Of a stretch of DNA of 64,000 nucleotides, positions 59,296 through 64,000 are shown in pieces. Origin of the DNA: Gyromitra esculenta (lineage: Eukaryota > Ascomycota > Pezizomycetes > Pezizales > Discinaceae). The translations under genes and the position numbers were made by a program. Within the stretch, counting starts at the first letter, position 1. Each line of letters opens with the position of its first letter. The notes under the pieces are model-generated. The model did no database searches. It was not told where the DNA came from and was given only the letters and a program-made list of their open reading frames with translations. The stretch spans positions 868,001 through 932,000 of the forward strand of contig JBCAML010000016.1 in the NCBI GenBank assembly GCA_038503075.1. The letters are read 5' to 3'.

Positions 59296-62200
59296 TATTG
59301 CGAAATTTTCGATTTACGAACGTTGAGTGGACACCGGAACAAACTGGACGCACAATTTAACACCACGGCGGAACTACTTGCAGGGCGGTCGCCCGAGAGA
59401 AGACGATGGGGAGAAAATGCATGCCTGAACGTATCCAAAAAAGGGAATAAAGCGTAGTGTGGTCGGACGTTGCAAAGAAGGTCGTCTTTGCGGGTATGGT
59501 ATAGGAACAAGACTTGGGGGGGGAGGAGATTTATGAAGGACTGAGAAGGAGGGAAGGAGGGGAAAGAGAAGAGGAAGAGAGCAAGGAAAGGATGGAAAGA
59601 AGCGTGTGGGGTTGAGTGTGGGCTAGAAACTGGTGTGTGGGTGGTGGGCGCTGGGTGTTGGACGTTGGTGGTAGAGCAGGTGTGGCCCGCCTGCTTTGTT
59701 GCGTGTTTCACCAACGGAATTCTTCCTTCCACACTCTGCAAATCTTGGTTTTTTCTGCTTTGCTTTGCTACGGATTGCTGTATCTATTAATGCATGCTTA
59801 TTCTCGAAATATATCTGCTCTCAACAGCTGCGGGATACTCCTGTGTACCTTGAGGATTCCCCTTTGGCTTCGTGGAAGTACCTACCTACATGTACCTACC
59901 TACATGGCGTTTCTGCTGGAGCATAGTGAAATTCCTCCACGCATGGAGATGTACCAGGAAATGCATCCGCAGATGGAGAATTATAATTTACGATTGTTGC
60001 TTAAAGCCTCCAACCGAAAAAGCAGCAGATCGATCGACTATCATTCGTCCTTGAAACTTACCTACAGCTATAGCAAACATAGTAACGAAAATCTGCTTGA
60101 CCGACAAAGGATGAGCAGCCTTTTGAGTTATAAGGATGCCTTGCTGCTAACCCCTTATGACTAGGAGGGAAAATGCATTTTTTTTCGCTATGGCTTTCTC
60201 CCTTCAAATAGCAATATCTTGGGTTCTTTTATGCAGGTTAGCTCGTTTCTAGTAAGCGGACGCATAACGACGTCATATCTATGCCCTTCACTAAGGACTC
60301 AATACCTTTCAGGTATCACCACTATTACTTCTTCAGATACCTATCTTCTGTCCAAAGTACACAATACACTCTAATATGTGTGCCAATCTTGGACAGTTAG
60401 ACCAGAAAAATCGAAATCGGAATCGAAGTCAACCATGACGGCTTGCGTGCGTGTCCTTTGGAGCTCTTTGTCCTTTACAAAATCAAATTGACACGCACAG
60501 AAAAGCCCCCGTTGCATTTGTATAGAGCACTGGGATGGATGCGGAAGCAACCAATATAGACAGGGATTCTGCCGCAGAGAACCGAATACAGTGATGCAGC
60601 AATTGGATGAGCAAGGAAAATTAAATTTCCTTTTGGCCCTCGGTATTTTATAGTATATGTACCCTCTACCACATCGGCAATGGGTATAGTTACCTGGAAC
60701 TTCTTGGTTTGCTCATCAAGATGCGGGACGATGTGGGCAGATGCTTTTGATCCCTTACCGTAATACACCAAGGATGTTGTGCTCAATAATCTTTCTGTTT
60801 ACCTACATGCATATGCCGGTGAATGGCAGAAGTCTTCAGAGTCGCTGAAAACTGGGGGCCGTTTTGCACAGACCAGTAGCTTGAAACCGACTGGTCTTTA
60901 ACCAAGATGGCGTTCTTCCGCAACAGCGAATCACAGGAACACAGGCACGCAAGGAATCCAAGCGAGTGGAGTAGACGCCACTTCTAAGAAATCCGTGCCC
61001 AGAGAGGTCAGACCAAGTGCGCCTGCAAGACAATGCGGGTTGCTGTGATCCACGGACATGGGACTGTTGAGGTCACCTGCTCGCCCAACTTTCCCTATTG
61101 TGTACCCATAGCCGAAGTCGCCGCGCTCTTGGCCTTTCCTTCTTTCGGTCGTTGGGAATTCATATGAGAAACGATATCCTTAAAAAAAGAAAGCCGTCGT
61201 CCTATTCTCCGTATCCACGTAGTGCACTACCGATAAGCAAGTAGATAGCCATATGTCTGGCTATGTACGAATACCGTTTTGCTCATGCGCTCGAACCCTC
61301 TACGGTACTCTCTTCAAATGCCTCGCACTTTTATGCTTGGAATCATTCATGCACCTGGAAACCAATTACACCCGGGGTCAGATCAGCACCGACCTAGTCC
61401 GATTCTTTGTTATCGGAGAGTTTCTTTCACAGATCAGCAACACCTCTTTGGAAAATGCTCCTTCGAACGAATAGAAAACGAAAGCGATTCCGCGATGGGA
61501 TAACTGCAAACTTGGGCTTGTTTGGAAGGTCCGCTCTATGGTGATATATTTCAACTGGCGACAATGCTGTCTCGGGCGTTCTGTTGTCGGTGCCGGGGCA
61601 CCCATATCGATTCCGCAATTCTAGCTCAAACAAAGAGTAACAGACAACTCTATCGATAGTATCAATCCTTGAGAGAGGGAGGGGAGAGCCAATTACCTGG
61701 CAACGTGGAATCGGCGGATGCGCTGGAATGGACAATGAACAACACATAGACTTCCAAATCGGAAAGAACTTTTGCACTTTTGGCTGCGAGATTGAAGGCT
61801 GGCGCTACGATTTACAAAGCTTGCGAGATTTCTGTTGTGGCACAACTTTTTCTTGCCAAGGAAGCTTGGTGATTCTGTAGAATTTTATGTTGTCCCGAGT
61901 GCTGTCCTATGACTCCTGATTCTCAAGAACTGAAACAAGCACTCACTAAAACATCTACAAGCTGGAGGATATGCCACCTTTCTACCGGCTTTCTTCTTTC
62001 TCTTGTCTTGATATCAAAAACTTTCCTTACTTTGTTATGCAGGAACCAAAGGCACAGCACTATCTTTTTCCGTGTCTAGTTCGTTTCCCTAGAATCATCA
62101 TTTAGAAACTGACAACTTACCCCATAGTGCCGCGGTGCTATATCCAAAAAAATTCTGTTGTAATTGCAGGTTATCCCCTCAGTACGACCTTATACGATTT

Positions 62201-63370
62201 ATATATAGTTCGCCCCTCTCCCCTCTAAGTTATGACTAGGTAAAACGCTTGGTATGAGCCTTGATGCTAGAAGCACCAGAGCTCAGACACGAGATATAAT
62301 ATGATGACCATAATTAGAATAAACGTAGTACATGTAGGTACTTATACCGAACAACAGTAATCACTCAGCGAAAAACTCCATGAGATCACCTGATAAGTAC
62401 ATGTATGAATTATTGGGGTGATAAAGAATGTAAGAATAATTGTAAGAGGCATTATCAAGATTGATTTCAAAATCTGATGGGATTCAATCGCAGGACCCTT
62501 TATACAGTTACATGGGCTCGTAATTTTTGTAGAGTATTATGAGACTTGTTGTGTAAACTGTGCTGGGCGATTTTAGTAGAGAACGCCAGTCTTTTGGAGA
62601 TCAATTAGTGCCAACATCTTTGCTTCAATCCTTTGTTCTTTTCCTTATTGTACTACGGGTGAAGAAGAAAGTCTGTCACCAGGTGGCGGTGCTGGCTTTG
62701 CCCCTCTTCACGCTCGACATTCTGATGCTCTTCTTTCGCTGGACAAAATTTAATTCTCTCGATTTCTGAAACCTCTCTACTATATGTAAGCTTGCTGTAA
62801 AAATTTAAGGGCTTCCATGGTCTTGAGTTGGGTTTGCGGTTGAGTTTCGTACTGCCAGCACCGCCACCTGATGACAGACTTCCCCCTACACCCGTAGTAC
62901 AGTCACTCCCGGCCACACGACGAAACTGAACAGTTGACGAACAGGGGTTTGGGAGAGATAGTAGCATTGGTTTAGGGTTCTGAGGACTGCCAGTATTTAT
63001 GGTGGTAAACCCTTGTTCGTCAATGTCCAGTTTCGTCGTGTGGCCGGGAGTGACCGTAGTCACGTATTTCTGCTACCTAATGTGGAGACTATACGTTATC
63101 AACACATGTAAAGTTGACTCATCACTTGCTTATTGTTGCTATGAGTCCGAAAGAATCAGGGTGTTTTGAGATAAGTCCTAGATTGCAGGTGGTGGGGGGA
63201 AATGAATGGTAGAATACGGGAATGGTTGCAAAAAGTTTAGCATAGTTTCTACTCTAGTTTCAACCTTTGCATACCGAAATTTTACAAGGAAAAAAAAATA
63301 CGTTTTCGCCACATATCTGTCCAAAACTACATGTATACAGAAAGCCGCTAAAAATCTAGTCCATCTACAG
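59296..63370. other. Long region without a confident gene
   Basis: 4.1 kb. Immediately upstream of the RRM gene is a purine-rich stretch (59500-59600). A 103-codon minus-strand frame (60786-60475; VYYGKGSKASAHIVPHLDEQTKKFQVTIPIADVVEGTYTIKYRGPKGN) looks protein-like but has no ATG and no clear splice partner. A MITE lies at 62900-63056, and TACATGTA occurs at 59887, 62329, 62398 and 63328. Confidence 0.5.
62900..63056. mobile_element. Short MITE, CAGTCACTCCCGGCCACACG ends
   Basis: 157 bp bounded by TA (62898-62899 and 63057-63058). Arms of about 50 bp (CAGTCACTCCCGGCCACACG, continuing GACGAAACTG and TTGACGAACA) are inverted with a few mismatches. TA duplication again suits the mariner/pogo group. 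Confidence 0.78.
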
Positions 63371-63970
63371 GCAGTGGAGGACCTCTTACACACATATCAG
63401 CAACTCCAAATCTCGAAAACTCATCAGGTGGGCATCACCAGATGGCATTCCCGTCATCGGATAGTTCTGTAATTCCGTTCGCAGAATCGACAGATGTTTC
63501 TCCTGCGCAGAAGCCAAGACGGAAGAGAGAAGGTAGAGAGTGCTTTGAAACCATTGAGCACCAGACCACAAAGAAGGAAATATCTGTCCAAACGGATGGC
63601 CGGAGAACGAGAGGCTCCCAACCAAGACCACGTCATAAGATGCGAAGTTCTTGTGAACGTCTAGCCGCTAAAGATTCGGAAGAGATTGGGGGGAGAGTAT
63701 CTGTTCGGAAAAAGATTAAGAGAAAAGAGAGATCTAAACCCTCCTACACGAAGAATAAGGGACATGGTGACGCTCTAGCTAACTACTTCGCTGCAGATAA
63801 TTTGACTAAGGAGCGTCTAACTGTATGTACAAGATATAGTTTTCACTGGGTAGAGAGAGTTTCTAACTCATCTGGCGAAATAGCTCCGCCCATCTCACCG
63901 TCTTGGAGTATTTAAAAAAGGCCGAGCATCTATCCCAGTCAAAAAAGGACGTACGTTAACTTATATATGA
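63371..63970 (+). CDS. Basic protein of unknown function, start uncertain
   Basis: Two joined exons are visible: an exon that can begin after an acceptor (CTACAG, 63370) or at ATG 63442, running to 63822, and 63884-63970, joined over a 61-nt intron with GTATGT donor, TTCTAAC branch and TAG acceptor. The joined frame reads MAFPSSDSSVIPFAEST, a Lys/Arg-rich middle (KKIKRKERSKPSYTKNKGHGD), then LTKERLTLRPSHRLGVFKKGRASIPVKKGRTLTYI and a stop at 63968-63970. From ATG 63442 this is 155 residues. In-frame sequence before the ATG (GPLTHISATPNLENSSGGHHQ) suggests another exon upstream. No family is recognised; composition suggests a nuclear or nucleic-acid-binding protein. Confidence 0.5.
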
Positions 63971-64000
63971 TGATAAAAATATACTATAAAACTGACAACG

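Noticed and set aside
59616..60164. 182-codon open frame upstream of the RRM gene
   Set aside because: No motif, low-complexity composition, and overlaps the divergent promoter region.
1..64000. tRNA, rRNA and CRISPR features
   Set aside because: No cloverleaf with B-box-like GGTTCGA in the right setting, no rRNA core motifs, and no evenly spaced repeats were seen by eye.

Overview
The window reads as DNA of a filamentous ascomycete. Short introns (41-214 nt) carry CTAAC/CTAAT-type branch points, and several genes belong to fungal families (a GRGGxGN-repeat DUF3602-like protein, a DUF2417-like membrane hydrolase, a Fun30-type remodeller). The very high load of Ty3/gypsy elements makes a Pezizomycete such as a truffle my best guess, but the species cannot be proved from the sequence.

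Positions 1 to about 36,300 are a transposon island built of insertions inside insertions. The main builder is a chromovirus (Ty3/gypsy with gag CCHC knuckle, protease, RT, RNase H, integrase and a C-terminal chromodomain) with ~405-bp LTRs ('type B'). I place one truncated copy (E1, 3-3278), a tandem pair sharing one LTR (E2-E3, 3475-18770) inside the remains of an opposite-strand copy (E0/E4, 3279-3474 and 18771-22362), and one structurally complete copy with a perfect target-site duplication (E5, 25054-31504). E5 and a stack of other insertions sit inside a pogo-type DNA transposon (24381-36257). Around them are five solo type-B LTRs, seven solo 'type A' LTRs (no coding partner seen), five copies of a ~735-bp TGTAACGG...CCGTTACA repeat ('M') and two of a 948-bp repeat ('X'). 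Nearly every insertion is bounded by a 5-bp duplication, so the order of events can be read. All coding copies are broken.

The LTR family shows three features that fit together: ends TTTCA...TGAGA instead of TG...CA; a LTR segment (AAGCAACGT) complementary to the sequence just inside the 5' LTR, suggesting self-priming; and a TTTAAAC heptamer directly before the gag TAG stop, suggesting -1 frameshifting into pol. A covarying hairpin with a GGATA loop lies near the 3' end of both LTR types.

From about 37,500 to the end the DNA is ordinary gene territory: a DUF2417-like membrane alpha/beta hydrolase, a mitochondrial methylmalonate-semialdehyde dehydrogenase with a 13-nt microexon, a small GRGGxGN protein, a Sec12-like Sar1 exchange factor, protein phosphatase methylesterase 1, a Fun30-like SNF2 remodeller, a glycine-rich RRM protein and, at the right edge, an unidentified basic protein. 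They are unrelated housekeeping functions, not an operon. The spaces between them carry several hairpin-like MITEs with TA duplications and 16 copies of the palindrome TACATGTA, which I did not find in the transposon island.
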